A stretch of DNA of 64,000 nucleotides, from assembly GCA_030148425.1 (NCBI GenBank), contig JASBTM010000003.1, positions 124,001 through 188,000 on the forward strand. Reading direction: 5' to 3'. This DNA comes from Hyphomicrobium sp. Its GTDB lineage: Bacteria > Pseudomonadota > Alphaproteobacteria > Rhizobiales > Hyphomicrobiaceae. Of this stretch, positions 45,567 through 55,335 are shown in pieces. The first letter of the stretch is position 1, and every line of letters starts with the position of its first letter. Below the pieces are notes generated by a model, which saw only the letters and a program-made list of their open reading frames with translations, was not told where the DNA came from and searched no databases. Both the position numbers and the translations under genes were made by a program.

Positions 45567-46286
45567 ATGACGTGCGAACAGGAGCGCGCGGCCGACGGGA
45601 TACTCCGGCGGAGTGCCAGACGTGTGTCAACTATCGCGGTCATCGCAATTGCGATCGGAACATCAATATCCCTGGGTTCCAACACGTCGCGTGCCGAAGA
45701 AGTGGCATCTACCGTTACATGGGACGATCAAACGCTCGCGCTTGTTAAGAGCGGAGATGCAACTCGCGGCTCCGCGCTCGCAACTCAGTGCAAGGCTTGC
45801 CACGGCCGGGTTGGTTTAAGCGATGCAGGCTTGATGCCTACGCTCGCAGGCATGAACCCGCTGACGACATACAAGCAGCTTCAAGATTTCCACGGCTACC
45901 GGCGGCCTTGGAAAGATATGAATCAGATTTCGCGTTTGCTTTCGCCGCAGGACATGGCCGATCTCGCGGCCTACTGGGCTTCCCTTCCCGGACTGGGAAA
46001 AGAGCCATCCGGTGATCCCGCGAGCCCGGCCGGAAAGCTCGCCCTGGAAGGCAACGCCGACAAAGGCATTCCGCCGTGCACCTCCTGCCATACGGCGAAA
46101 GGGAACGAGATGGGTGCGCCGCCGCTCGCCGGACAGAATGCCGCTTACATCGAGCAACAGCTCGTCGCGTTCGCTACCGGCTTGAGGCACAACGACCTCG
46201 ACGGACAGATGCGTGACATCGCGGGAAATCTCACACCCGAAGATCGGCATGCGATCGCCATCTATTTTAGCGCGACCAAGCCGTGA
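45567..46286 (+). CDS. Dihaem c-type cytochrome, partner of quinohaemoprotein dehydrogenase
   Basis: This 239-residue protein starts at ATG 45567 (GGAGC 5 bases upstream; a GTG at 45522 is less supported). A signal/anchor segment lies at about residues 18-43 after an Arg-rich start. Two haem motifs are visible, C75-K-A-C78-H79 and CTSCH near residue 171, in two cytochrome-c lobes, as in cytochrome c4 or the cytochrome subunit of alcohol dehydrogenase. It overlaps the next long frame and lies directly upstream of the dehydrogenase, so it probably accepts its electrons. Confidence 0.9.
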   Translation: MTCEQERAADGILRRSARRVSTIAVIAIAIGTSISLGSNTSRAEEVASTVTWDDQTLALVKSGDATRGSALATQCKACHGRVGLSDAGLMPTLAGMNPLTTYKQLQDFHGYRRPWKDMNQISRLLSPQDMADLAAYWASLPGLGKEPSGDPASPAGKLALEGNADKGIPPCTSCHTAKGNEMGAPPLAGQNAAYIEQQLVAFATGLRHNDLDGQMRDIAGNLTPEDRHAIAIYFSATKP

Positions 46287-46414
46287 ATGCAGACGGATGC
46301 ACGACGAAAGTACCGCTGCAGACCTATTCGCCCCGTGTGGGGAAGTTCGCAACGTCCCGCATATGGGACCTATCGCACCGGCATGCCACGAGGTACCGGG
46401 CAGGAGAGACCTTG

Positions 46415-48535
46415 ATGCCTGAGATACGATCTTTCTCTTACTTCCGCGCGGCACGGAAGAGCTTTCGCTGGTTCGCAGTGCTGGCTGCGTGCGCTGCATC
46501 GGCTTCGCTTTTGGCAGGAGCAGTCTCGGCGGTTGCCGCCGAAGTTGATGCTGCGCGTATTCTCAATGCCGACAAAACGCCGGGTGATTGGCTGACGTAC
46601 GGCCGCACCTATAGCGAACAGCGCTTCAGCCCGTTGACCAGCATCAACGATAAGAATGCGAAGGACATGGGCCTCGCGTGGTTCGCAAACCTCGAGACCA
46701 ATCGTGGCCAGGAAGGAACGCCGCTCGCGCTCGACGGCAAGCTTTTTGTCTCTACAGCCTGGAGCATCGTGAAAGCGTATGACGGTAAGACCGGCGCGCT
46801 GCTCTGGTCATTCGATCCTCTGGTGCCGCGCGAAAAAGGAGTCGATGGATGTTGCGACTTCGTGAATCGCGGCGTCGCTGCCTGGAAAGGTAAAATTTAT
46901 ATCGCGACCTTCGATGGCCGTCTCATTGCGCTCGATGAAAAGACGGGCAAGCCGGTCTGGAGCGTATTGACGGTCGACCCGAAGGCTCCAATGACGCTGA
47001 CGCAAGCGCCTCGCGTAGCGAACGGTAAGGTCTTCCTCGGCGTCAGCGGCGCGGAATATCACATCCGCGGTTACATCTCGGCCTATGACGCCGAGACGGG
47101 AAAACTCGATTGGCGTTTCTATACGATCCCCGGCGATCCCTCGAAGCCGTTCGAAAACAAAGCCATGGAAATGGCCGCCAAGACTTGGAGCGGCGAGTGG
47201 TGGAAAGTCGGCGGCGGCGGCTCCGTGTGGGATGCGATTTCCTACGATCCCGAGCTGAATTACGTCTACTTCGGCACAGGCAACGGACTTGAGTGGAACC
47301 ATCAGACGCGCAGCAAAGGCGAGGGCGACAATCTCTTCGTATCGTCGATCATAGCGCTGAAAGCCGACACCGGCGAATATGTCTGGCACTATCAGGTGAC
47401 GCCAGGCGAAGAGTGGGATTACGACGCCGTTCAGCAATTGATGCAAGCCGATCTCAAGATTGGCGGCCGGCACCGCAAGGTGCTCATGCAGGCGAACAAG
47501 AACGGCTTCTTCTACGTCCTGGACCGCAAAACCGGCAAACTGATCTCCGCCCATAACTTCATTCCACAGACGTGGGCGAAGGGGATCGACATACGCACTG
47601 GCCGCCCGATCGAAAACCCGGAAATCCGCTACGACCAGACCGGCAAGCAAGTGACGATTTTGCCCGGACCACTCGGCGGCCATAGCTGGCAGGCGATGTC
47701 GTTCAGCCCGAAGACGGGATTCGTCTATATCCCAACGCAAGAAATTCCGTGGTTCTACGGCCCGGACAAGGGCTACAAAACGCAAGTACAGGGCTGGAAT
47801 CTCGCGACCGCGTCCGGTGCGTCGCCTGACGAGCCTGTGAAAGGCTATCTGCAAGCGTGGGATCCGGTGAAGCAGAAAGAAGCCTGGCGCGTACCTCACA
47901 AGGGTCCGTGGAACGGCGGAACGCTGGCGACGGCCGGAAACGTCGTTTTCCAGGGCACCGCGGCAGGAGACGTGAATGCCTATCGCGCCGATAACGGTCA
48001 GCAACTCTGGACGTTCGATACGCAGTCGCCGGTGATCGCACCGCCGATGACTTATGCAGTCGATGGAGTGCAGTACGTCGCCGTGCTTGTTGGTTGGGGC
48101 GGTGCTTACCCGCTGATGGAAGGCGTCAATTCAGCCGCTTCGGGCAATCTGCGTAATATCAGCCGCTTGATGGTATTCAAAGTCGGTGGAACCGGCAGGC
48201 TGCCGCCGCTTCCACCGGAAGCACAATTCGTGCTCGATCCTCCGGCCGACACTGCAAGTCGCGAGACGGTTGCGAAGGGCGAAGCATTGTTCGATCAGTT
48301 CTGTGCGGTGTGTCATGGCGGCGGCGTCGTCAGCGGGCGAGTCAATCCGGATCTCCGCGCATCGCGTTTTCTGAAGGATGATGCCTGGTATGACATCCTG
48401 CTTAAGGGCGGCTTGAAGAACGCCGGGATGGCGTCGTTCGCCAGCGTTCTCAATCGGGACGATGCGACCGCTATCCGCGCTTACGTCATTCATCGCGCGA
48501 ATATCGACAAGCAGACCGGCACCGCCGCTCAATAG
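46415..48535 (+). CDS. Quinohaemoprotein alcohol dehydrogenase (type II, PQQ + haem c), lanthanide-type residue
   Basis: This 706-residue protein starts at ATG 46415 (AGGAGAG upstream), with a signal peptide (cleavage near AVAA-EV). The PQQ propeller has vicinal C146-C147 (DGCCDFVNRG) and W-docking repeats, and the C-terminal cytochrome c domain has C630-A-V-C633-H634. The catalytic region reads EEWDYDAVQQ: D335 is the catalytic Asp and D337 occupies the position where calcium enzymes of this type carry Thr, Ser or Ala. This implies lanthanide binding. It oxidises alcohols in the periplasm. A dihaem cytochrome gene precedes it and a MoxYX-like pair follows. Confidence 0.92.
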   Translation: MPEIRSFSYFRAARKSFRWFAVLAACAASASLLAGAVSAVAAEVDAARILNADKTPGDWLTYGRTYSEQRFSPLTSINDKNAKDMGLAWFANLETNRGQEGTPLALDGKLFVSTAWSIVKAYDGKTGALLWSFDPLVPREKGVDGCCDFVNRGVAAWKGKIYIATFDGRLIALDEKTGKPVWSVLTVDPKAPMTLTQAPRVANGKVFLGVSGAEYHIRGYISAYDAETGKLDWRFYTIPGDPSKPFENKAMEMAAKTWSGEWWKVGGGGSVWDAISYDPELNYVYFGTGNGLEWNHQTRSKGEGDNLFVSSIIALKADTGEYVWHYQVTPGEEWDYDAVQQLMQADLKIGGRHRKVLMQANKNGFFYVLDRKTGKLISAHNFIPQTWAKGIDIRTGRPIENPEIRYDQTGKQVTILPGPLGGHSWQAMSFSPKTGFVYIPTQEIPWFYGPDKGYKTQVQGWNLATASGASPDEPVKGYLQAWDPVKQKEAWRVPHKGPWNGGTLATAGNVVFQGTAAGDVNAYRADNGQQLWTFDTQSPVIAPPMTYAVDGVQYVAVLVGWGGAYPLMEGVNSAASGNLRNISRLMVFKVGGTGRLPPLPPEAQFVLDPPADTASRETVAKGEALFDQFCAVCHGGGVVSGRVNPDLRASRFLKDDAWYDILLKGGLKNAGMASFASVLNRDDATAIRAYVIHRANIDKQTGTAAQ

Positions 48536-48550
48536 TTGGCGTGATCGGAA

Positions 48551-48588
48551 AAAAGCCCGGAGCCAGTACGCTGTCTCCGGGCTTTTTG
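48551..48588 (+). terminator. Rho-independent terminator after the quinohaemoprotein gene
   Basis: An 8-bp stem (GCCCGGAG at 48555-48562 with CTCCGGGC at 48575-48582) is followed by five T residues, and preceded by A residues. It ends the cytochrome/dehydrogenase transcript before the two-component genes. Confidence 0.88.
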
Positions 48589-48787
48589 TTGTGGCCGGTT
48601 CCTACCCGGCAATTTGCGGAAGCGAATGGCGCGCACGCTGGCTGAGGGCGGTTGGGGACTATTTGCCGTCGCAATAATACCTTGCGCGACGTGCCGCCAA
48701 TTTCGGGCATTTTGCCCGCGTAAGAGAAACGGCTCTTCAATTTCTGACCAGAAGGATGCACACTCTCGGAAAAAAGGGGAGGAAACC

Positions 48788-50167
48788 ATGCGGCTGCTGA
48801 CGTTGCTGATCATGCGGCTCATGTTGGTCGTGCTGTTTTGCTTGGCCGCGGCTGTCGGCTGCCTCGTCTGGGACGCGCACCGATCCATCGAAGCGGACGT
48901 TTCTTCGACGGCCACACGCGTCAATCAGCGGCTGCAAGCGCTTTACTGGCAACATTTGCTGTGGCGCAACGGGATGCAGCGCGGTGCTCTTGTTCCTCTG
49001 CCCGATTGGGACACGGTCGAGACGCAAAGCATCATATCTCCAGGCGTCTGCGTCGCGTTCGGCCTTCCGGGTATGGAGCGCCGTACGCTTTGCAGTCAAG
49101 TCGAAGCGCTGGGACCGCCGGCGCCTGCATGGTTTTCGACGACTTATCTCGCTTTCTTCGGAAACTATGTTCCCATTGTGCGATCACTCTCTATTCGCGA
49201 TCAGAGCGCGGGAGAGGTGGTTACGAGCGTGGAGCCAGACGCGGCGCTGCGGCGCGCATGGCGCGAAATATCCACCGTCGTTGACGTTGCGATTATGTTG
49301 GCAGCAGGAATTGCTGTTCTAGCGGCCCTGATGATCGGCCACGCTCTGCTTCCGGCGCGGGCGATTATCGTCGCGCTGAAAAAGCTCGAGGACGGCCAAC
49401 TCGGTCTGCAGCTCGGCAAATTCAAGAGCACCGAATTCAATCACATTGCGACCGCCGTCAACAGGCTGGCCGCGACGCTCCGGCAAACGAACTCGGAACG
49501 CTTGGCGCTCACTGCGCGGCTCTTTCAGGTGCAAGAGGAGGAGCGAAAATCCATTGCGCGAGACCTTCACGATGAGTTCGGTCAAGCTCTGACCGCGACG
49601 ACCGCTCTTGCGACAATCATAGAAGCCAACGCGATGCCGGATCGGCCGGACATCGTCAAAGATGCTCGCGCTATTGCCCATGCTCAGGAGCGCATGATGG
49701 GCGCACTGCGGACGACGCTGGTTCGATTGCGATCTCAGAGCATCGAGGAGATCGGGCTTGAGGCAAGTCTCCGCCAGCTCATCACTGACTTTAACGCCCA
49801 ATCGAAGACAGGCACCGTCTATCGGCTGCAAATGGCGGGACGGTTGGCCGAACTGCAAGAGCGGATCGCGGTGGATGTCTACCGGATCGTTCAGGAGTGT
49901 CTGACGAATGCGACGAAGCACGGGCGCCCAACCGAAGTGAGCGTGCAGTTGGAGCATCGCGCCACGAGAGATCCGCATGTCGCTTTGACCATTGAGGACG
50001 ACGGCGGCGGCAGCATCAGCCGTGTTCACACGAGCTCGGGTCACGGCATTCTCGGCATTCGCGAGCGACTGGCCGGGCTAGGCGGATCACTATCGATTGC
50101 GGATGCGCCTAAAGGCGTTCGCATCCTCGCGCTTGTGCCGCTCGGCGGCGAAGGCATTGCGGCATGA
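48788..50167 (+). CDS. NarL-type sensor histidine kinase, MoxY-like
   Basis: This 459-residue kinase starts at ATG 48788 (GGGGAGGAAA upstream). It has a first helix (about 5-27), a periplasmic domain of about 135 residues of the LapD/MoxY N-terminal type (STATRVNQRLQALYWQHLLWRN), a second helix (about 163-185), a HAMP segment, and a HisKA_3 domain with EERKSIARDLHDEFGQ carrying the phosphorylated His. An HATPase with QECLTNATKHG and GHGILGIRERL ends it. It overlaps the regulator gene by 4 bp. MoxYX pairs regulate methanol oxidation in Paracoccus, so the adjacent dehydrogenase is the probable target. Confidence 0.85.
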   Translation: MRLLTLLIMRLMLVVLFCLAAAVGCLVWDAHRSIEADVSSTATRVNQRLQALYWQHLLWRNGMQRGALVPLPDWDTVETQSIISPGVCVAFGLPGMERRTLCSQVEALGPPAPAWFSTTYLAFFGNYVPIVRSLSIRDQSAGEVVTSVEPDAALRRAWREISTVVDVAIMLAAGIAVLAALMIGHALLPARAIIVALKKLEDGQLGLQLGKFKSTEFNHIATAVNRLAATLRQTNSERLALTARLFQVQEEERKSIARDLHDEFGQALTATTALATIIEANAMPDRPDIVKDARAIAHAQERMMGALRTTLVRLRSQSIEEIGLEASLRQLITDFNAQSKTGTVYRLQMAGRLAELQERIAVDVYRIVQECLTNATKHGRPTEVSVQLEHRATRDPHVALTIEDDGGGSISRVHTSSGHGILGIRERLAGLGGSLSIADAPKGVRILALVPLGGEGIAA

Positions 50168-50826
50168 ACGGTATTTCCATTTTGCTCGTCGATGATCATC
50201 CGATCGTGCGGGAGGGATATCGCAGGCTTCTGGAAATGCGGCCTCGGTTTACCGTCTGCGGAGAAGCGGAGGACTCCAACCAAGCGTACGCGGCCTACAA
50301 AGCGAATAGGCCGTCCGTCGTCATCATGGATTTGTCCCTTGTCGGTGTGAGCGGAATCGAAACTTTGCGCCGCATACGCGAGTTTGACAAGGACGCGAAG
50401 ATTCTGATCTTCAGCATGCATTCGGGAAGCGCGTTCGCGTTGAAGGCATTCGAGGCCGGTGCGCGCGGCTACGTCACAAAAAGCAGCCCGCCGAGCGAAC
50501 TCATTCGCGCGGTTGAGGTTATTGCCGAAGGCGGCCGCGCCATGAGCGAAGATATATCGCGTGCGCTTGCCGCCGATCGCCTAAGTGGAGGCCGTCCGGC
50601 GATCGACGAACTATCGCCGCGCGAGATGGAAGTCTTGAGATTGGTGGCGACGGGGCTCAGCAGCGACGCGATCGCGAATCTGCTCAATCTCAGCCTCAAG
50701 ACCGTGCGCAATATCCATTATGCGGTGAAGGCAAAAATCGGCGCCGAGAATGACGCTCATCTCGTTTGGCTCGCTTTGGCCGCGGGGCTCATTCCAACTG
50801 ACCATATCGTCTCCCATAGCGGCTGA
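50164..50826 (+). CDS. LuxR/NarL-family response regulator, MoxX-like
   Basis: This 220-residue regulator has a receiver domain with acidic D10-D11, phosphoacceptor D56 (VVIMDLSL) and Lys near 106 (YVTKSS). A C-terminal LuxR HTH follows (about 150-210, LSPREMEVLRLVATGLSSDAIANLLNLSLKTVRN). It overlaps the kinase gene by 4 bp (ATGA), marking a cognate pair. It is likely to control the quinohaemoprotein dehydrogenase immediately upstream. Confidence 0.92.
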   Translation: MNGISILLVDDHPIVREGYRRLLEMRPRFTVCGEAEDSNQAYAAYKANRPSVVIMDLSLVGVSGIETLRRIREFDKDAKILIFSMHSGSAFALKAFEAGARGYVTKSSPPSELIRAVEVIAEGGRAMSEDISRALAADRLSGGRPAIDELSPREMEVLRLVATGLSSDAIANLLNLSLKTVRNIHYAVKAKIGAENDAHLVWLALAAGLIPTDHIVSHSG

Positions 50827-51001
50827 GCGGGCATTTTGCCCGGGATCGCAAGGGCACCGTGCTCTGGTTGTCCAGCCTGTGCGGCAGTAGTCCTTGCAAA
50901 GATCTGCATCCGGAAGCTAGTCCCGCTCTTTTGTGACGTTCTGCGGATCGGTGCGGTCGACGCTGTTATGCAGCCAATCATAAAACCGGGAGGAAGACGT
51001 C

Positions 51002-52054
51002 ATGCCATTGGATTCATCGATTCCCAGCCATTTGCGTTGTCCGCGCACGAGAACGCGGCAGGTCAGCGACAAGTGGAATCCCCCGATTAGTGCCTTCTCT
51101 GCACGCGGGTCTGAATCCATAGAAAATCTCGTCATGTCGTACTTCGGAGTCCAGTCGAAGGGTGATGAGAACAAAGGCGCCGCGTGTGCGGCGTTTCAAA
51201 AAATCCTGGCGAGCTTCAAGCAACCGGATGGTCCCGCGCGTCACGACCTCGTTCAGTTTGTCGACGGCGAAGGCTATCTCAATCTCATCGCTGTCGGATA
51301 TTGGATCGATCCAGTCCAATATGAAAATTGGAGCAAAAATCCAATCGTCGCGGATTGGTGGGCATCGGATGATCGGCTGAACGAGGGTGTTGGCTATTTC
51401 CGTGAGATCCTGCGTCCGCGCATAGAGCAATTCGAAACCATTTTTACGCATGCGCATGGTCCGCTCGAGGGCGTCAGCATTTTGATGGGTTCGATGAGCG
51501 AGCCCATCATCGAGCATGGCTACTGGGGCTCGATGCGCGATCGTCTGCCCTTGTCGCAAACGAGCGTAATGGATCCCGAGGGAGAGCTTTCAGTCCAGCA
51601 GGGAACACCTGCGCTCGGTGGGCGCGTCATCGTCAAGGGACACGACAATCTCGCGCTCATTCGCTCCGGCGAGGATTGGAGCCTGACGGAAGGGGAGGAG
51701 CGCCGTACCTGGTTCGAAGAAATAGAGCCTGTGCTGCATGAAGGCATGAACTATCTGCGTGACGACGGTCTGGAAGTCGGCTGTTACTGCAATCGCTATG
51801 TCCATCACATGGACGAAAACGGAAACCTGCAGGAAAAGGGCTTCGGGTACAGCTTGTGGCGATCGATTTCCAATCTTGAGACCTGGGCAGCGTCGCATCA
51901 TACGCACCTGCAGATCTTCGTGACGTTCAACCGACTTGCGAAGAAGTTCAAGGAATTGACGCTTTATCACGAAGTGTCGGTGTTCGACGCTTCAAATCAG
52001 TATTTCGAGTACATCAATTGCCATCCGAAGACAGGCGTTTTGCGCGCGGTCTAG
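51002..52054 (+). CDS. Aldoxime dehydratase family haem enzyme (OxdA-like)
   Basis: This 350-residue protein matches the length and C-terminal haem-binding pattern of phenylacetaldoxime/aldoxime dehydratases: H299 in ASHHTHLQIF corresponds to the proximal haem His known at 299 in OxdA, and H323 in TLYHEVSVF to the distal His. These enzymes dehydrate aldoximes to nitriles using ferrous haem b. Starts at ATG 51002 after GGGAGGAAG. No nitrile hydratase, nitrilase or amidase is next to it, so the pathway is incomplete in this window. The nearest gene is an alpha/beta hydrolase on the other strand. Confidence 0.82.
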   Translation: MPLDSSIPSHLRCPRTRTRQVSDKWNPPISAFSARGSESIENLVMSYFGVQSKGDENKGAACAAFQKILASFKQPDGPARHDLVQFVDGEGYLNLIAVGYWIDPVQYENWSKNPIVADWWASDDRLNEGVGYFREILRPRIEQFETIFTHAHGPLEGVSILMGSMSEPIIEHGYWGSMRDRLPLSQTSVMDPEGELSVQQGTPALGGRVIVKGHDNLALIRSGEDWSLTEGEERRTWFEEIEPVLHEGMNYLRDDGLEVGCYCNRYVHHMDENGNLQEKGFGYSLWRSISNLETWAASHHTHLQIFVTFNRLAKKFKELTLYHEVSVFDASNQYFEYINCHPKTGVLRAV

Positions 52055-52149
52055 AAGGTATAGGAACCGGGGCTTTGGCTGCTGCAAGCGGAGGATAACC
52101 TGCGCTTACGCTGGTCAAAGCCCTTGCGGCAACATCATCAAGACTAGAT

Positions 52150-52929
52150 TCAATCTTGAAGAGTGAGAAAGCGCGAGATCATTGCGTTGATCTGATCGGG
52201 CACCTCGAGTTGACAGAAATGACCTGAGCCAACCGTTTGCCCGAATAATGTCTGGGGCGCGAGCGAACGCAAATGTTCCCAGTCGGACAACGGCCGATCA
52301 TTAGCCGCAATATATAGGCTTGGAGAACGTACAAAATTCCGAGCGATGACCGGGTCGAAATCTTGCATCCCTCGAAAGGCGGCGACCATTACGTGGCGTT
52401 CTGCTCCTGACATTTGTGCAAGTATGCGTGCTTTTCGCCTGGCATCGTCGGAGGGTAAAAATAATGCTTCTTCGATGTACTTCGAAAGCGCGGAGCGATA
52501 GTTGGGGCCCTGGAGCTCTTCGAGGAATGCTGGCATGGCCGCTCGAGACGCAGCAGGTCTGGCTACGGGCGAGTCTATCATGACAATCGCCTTTGCGAGA
52601 TCGGGATGACGAACTGCGAAATCGAAAGCGACAACGCCTCCCATGCTGTGACCTACCAATATAAGCCGCTCAAGCTTTAGTTGGCCCGCAATCCAGGCGA
52701 GGTCGTCGGAAAACACGGCAACTGAATATTCCTGCCGAGGTTTGCCGCTCTCTCCGTGTCCGCGAAGATCGACGGTAAGGACGGTGTGCCCGCAGGCCGC
52801 AAAATGATCGAACTGCGGTGCGAAGTATGTGTGGTCGCAACACCAGCCGTGTACAAACAGTATTGGCGTGAGAGGGCCCGTCGCAATTTCGAAGCAAAGA
52901 TTGACCCCGTCGCGGTTGAGCGCCTTCAT
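52150..52929 (-). CDS. Alpha/beta hydrolase
   Basis: This 259-residue protein is a canonical alpha/beta hydrolase: oxyanion region LFVHGWCCDHTYF, nucleophile elbow GHSMGG (residue about 95), acid in the late core, and His in GSGHFCQLEVP. It lies convergent with the aldoxime dehydratase gene, 95 bp away. The close spacing is suggestive of a shared pathway (ester or nitrile-derived products), but no substrate can be read. Confidence 0.88.
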   Translation of the reverse strand: MKALNRDGVNLCFEIATGPLTPILFVHGWCCDHTYFAPQFDHFAACGHTVLTVDLRGHGESGKPRQEYSVAVFSDDLAWIAGQLKLERLILVGHSMGGVVAFDFAVRHPDLAKAIVMIDSPVARPAASRAAMPAFLEELQGPNYRSALSKYIEEALFLPSDDARRKARILAQMSGAERHVMVAAFRGMQDFDPVIARNFVRSPSLYIAANDRPLSDWEHLRSLAPQTLFGQTVGSGHFCQLEVPDQINAMISRFLTLQD

Positions 52930-53035
52930 TTTGGGAATCCAAGTTTTTTATAGGTCTGCCGTCCGCGATAATTTCGGTGGGTGTCGTCTTCCGGAAAATT
53001 GCAAAGGAGGCGCGCGATATTCCACCCGCCATAGG

Positions 53036-53494
53036 CTACCCGCGCGGCAGCGAAGTGATGTTGGCGAGATTTCTTAGCACATAATCGTGAGGCGTCGCCG
53101 TCGTCGGGCGCGACTTCGTTCTTTTCGTCTTTGGGCGCGCGGAGGAATGCAACGTGAAGCTTAAGGGAGATTGGCTCGGACGAGGCTTGACCAACCGGCG
53201 TGGAAGGGACGGCAACGTGGCGTCCTCCGATTCATCCAAGGCGACTGCGAGACGCGCCAAAGAAAGCTCAGAGGTTTGCGGGAGGGATGGAACGTAGGCG
53301 GCCTGTTTCACTGCACGCGGTGTGGTCCCACTCTTTTGAAGAGCGAGTTCCACGCGCGATGGGCCAGAGGTCCCAGGCGCGAACGTGAGGAACGGAACCG
53401 CGCGACGCATCGCATATTCGGCGGCGGCGGCTACCCCTGTCATGAGAAGAAAGAGAAAAGCGAGGTAAAGCCAAAGCCCATAAAGACTTTTCAT
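53036..53494 (-). CDS. Small membrane-anchored protein of unknown function
   Basis: This 152-residue product starts MKSLYGLWLYLAFLFLLMTGVAAAAEYAMRRA (ATG 53494), a signal-anchor helix, followed by a long Ser/Pro/Arg/Lys-rich region without a recognisable fold. The tail is very basic (KPRPSQSP, RPKTKRTKSRPTT), which would suit interaction with an anionic envelope component or nucleic acid. Start selection is by hydrophobic leader. No operon partner. Confidence 0.55.
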   Translation of the reverse strand: MKSLYGLWLYLAFLFLLMTGVAAAAEYAMRRAVPFLTFAPGTSGPSRVELALQKSGTTPRAVKQAAYVPSLPQTSELSLARLAVALDESEDATLPSLPRRLVKPRPSQSPLSFTLHSSARPKTKRTKSRPTTATPHDYVLRNLANITSLPRG

Positions 53495-53784
53495 CACCGT
53501 TATGCCTCGTTTCCTCGGCAGCGCCCGCCCGGTGAGGCTTATAGGTAATATTCGTGGACAACGCTTTTGCCCATCCGGATCAAGTTTAATCCGGTGTTGG
53601 CATGACGTTTCCAAAGTCTGCCAATATCATTTGAAAATCAGTGCAACGTTTGCGGAAAGCAGAGTGACCTCGATTTCAGGCTGAGAGGCGCTCCACGTAG
53701 GGCTCCCCAAAAACTTTGTAAAAGTTCCATCGGTGTGTCGTTGCTTGGTGCTAGGCTGTCGATAGATCGTACGGGGGGATTATT

Positions 53785-55335
53785 GTGAACATCGGCATCG
53801 TGTTGAGGGCCGTCGGCCAAGTCGCAAGCTGTTTATTATTGCTTTGCCTCCCGTTTTCGGCCGCTGGCGCCAAGTCGCGCGGCACGGTGGTGAGTACTGA
53901 CGCCGGTTTAGTCCAAGGCGTCCAGAGCCGCGGAGTCACGTCATTTAAAGGAATTCCTTACGCAGCTCCGCCAGTCGGGGAGTTCAGATGGCGCGAGCCG
54001 CAGCCTGTTGCGAAGTGGTCCGGAACGCGCCGGGCTGACACATTCGGCAAAGCCTGCATGCAAAAACCCGGCCTGTCGGCAGAGAATGGTGGCGATCCGG
54101 GAGAACTAAGTGAGGATTGTCTTACCCTCAATATCTGGACGCCAACACTGTCGTCATCGGCGAAGCTGTCCGTTGTCGTGTGGATTCACGGCGGCGCTTA
54201 CGTCTTCGGGGCGGGGAGCGTTCCGATCTATGATGGAACCGCCATTGCGCAAAAAGGCACGGTCTTCGTATCCATCAACTATCGGCTCGGGCCGCTTGGC
54301 TTCTTTGCTCATCCAGGGCTCGATAGTGGCACATCTGGTGGACCGTATAATTTTGGCATGCTCGACCAGGTCGCGGCGTTGAAATGGGTGAAAGCGAACA
54401 TTGCTAAGTTCGGGGGCGACCCAGCCGACGTCACGCTCATGGGGCAGTCTGCCGGCGGCAAGAGCGTACTCTGGCATTTCGCATCGCCTCTGTCGCGCGG
54501 ACTGTTTCACAGAGGCATCGCGGAAAGCGTGTACATTCTGCCCGATGCGACCCTCACCAAAGCTCGCGACGTTTCCGTCAAGATTGCGAACGCGGTCGGC
54601 CTCGACGGCGGGAATGCTTCGCTGAACGATCTGCGCAAGGTCCCTCCTGAAAGGTTCTTTGACATCGCCGACAAGGATGCTGCGCTTGGCCCGGTTGGCA
54701 TCGTCGGAGATGCGATGCTTCCGCGTTCGATCGCTGACACCTTTCAGGCAGGTGGCGAGGCGCGCCTACCGCTTATAATTGGCAACACAAGCGACGATGC
54801 CAGCGTCATCGCGGCATTCGGGGTTTCGCCAGACGAGATAATGAAAAAGCTTGGCGCGGCGGGCATAGCGTTGAAACTGCTCTACCCAGGCGTGCCCGCC
54901 GACAAGATCGCCAGTCAGGCATTGCGCGATATCGTATTCACGATGAACACGCGTTGGGTTGCTGATCGGCATTCCAAACGTGCGCCAACATGGCGTTACT
55001 ATTTCGACTATGTCGCGGCCAAGGATAAACCGAATTGGAAGGATGGCGTCCCGCACGGCGGCGAAGTCATCTATTTCCTCGACACCGTCGATAGCACTTA
55101 TGCCGAGCGCGACCGAGAGTTTGCTCGCAGAGTATCGAATTACATGGTTGAGTTTGCCAGCAGCGGTAAGCCAGCTCTTGCCGGTGGCCCGGTCTGGCAA
55201 GACGACCGGTTGTTCAGGGACCGCACGCTCGTCTTTGGACCCGACGGGATCGAGCAACGACGCAATTTCATGAAGACGCGGCTCGACGTGCTGATGGGCG
55301 CTACGAAGATCGTGGATTCCCTGTTTAAGCGATAG
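53785..55335 (+). CDS. Type-B carboxylesterase
   Basis: This 516-residue secreted esterase starts at GTG 53785 (GGGGGG upstream), with a signal peptide ending SAAGA-KS. It has the carboxylesterase type-B hallmarks SEDCLTLNIWTP, oxyanion WIHGGAYVFG, and nucleophile GQSAGGKSVLW (Ser about residue 224). The acid and His lie in the C-terminal third (HGGEVIYFL). It hydrolyses esters in the periplasm. It is the last native gene before the tRNA-like fragment and integrated element. Confidence 0.93.
   Translation: MNIGIVLRAVGQVASCLLLLCLPFSAAGAKSRGTVVSTDAGLVQGVQSRGVTSFKGIPYAAPPVGEFRWREPQPVAKWSGTRRADTFGKACMQKPGLSAENGGDPGELSEDCLTLNIWTPTLSSSAKLSVVVWIHGGAYVFGAGSVPIYDGTAIAQKGTVFVSINYRLGPLGFFAHPGLDSGTSGGPYNFGMLDQVAALKWVKANIAKFGGDPADVTLMGQSAGGKSVLWHFASPLSRGLFHRGIAESVYILPDATLTKARDVSVKIANAVGLDGGNASLNDLRKVPPERFFDIADKDAALGPVGIVGDAMLPRSIADTFQAGGEARLPLIIGNTSDDASVIAAFGVSPDEIMKKLGAAGIALKLLYPGVPADKIASQALRDIVFTMNTRWVADRHSKRAPTWRYYFDYVAAKDKPNWKDGVPHGGEVIYFLDTVDSTYAERDREFARRVSNYMVEFASSGKPALAGGPVWQDDRLFRDRTLVFGPDGIEQRRNFMKTRLDVLMGATKIVDSLFKR

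Noticed and set aside
46808-48004. 398-codon open frame on the minus strand
   Set aside because: It mirrors the second quinohaemoprotein gene; no motif, no ribosome-binding site and shadow-like composition.
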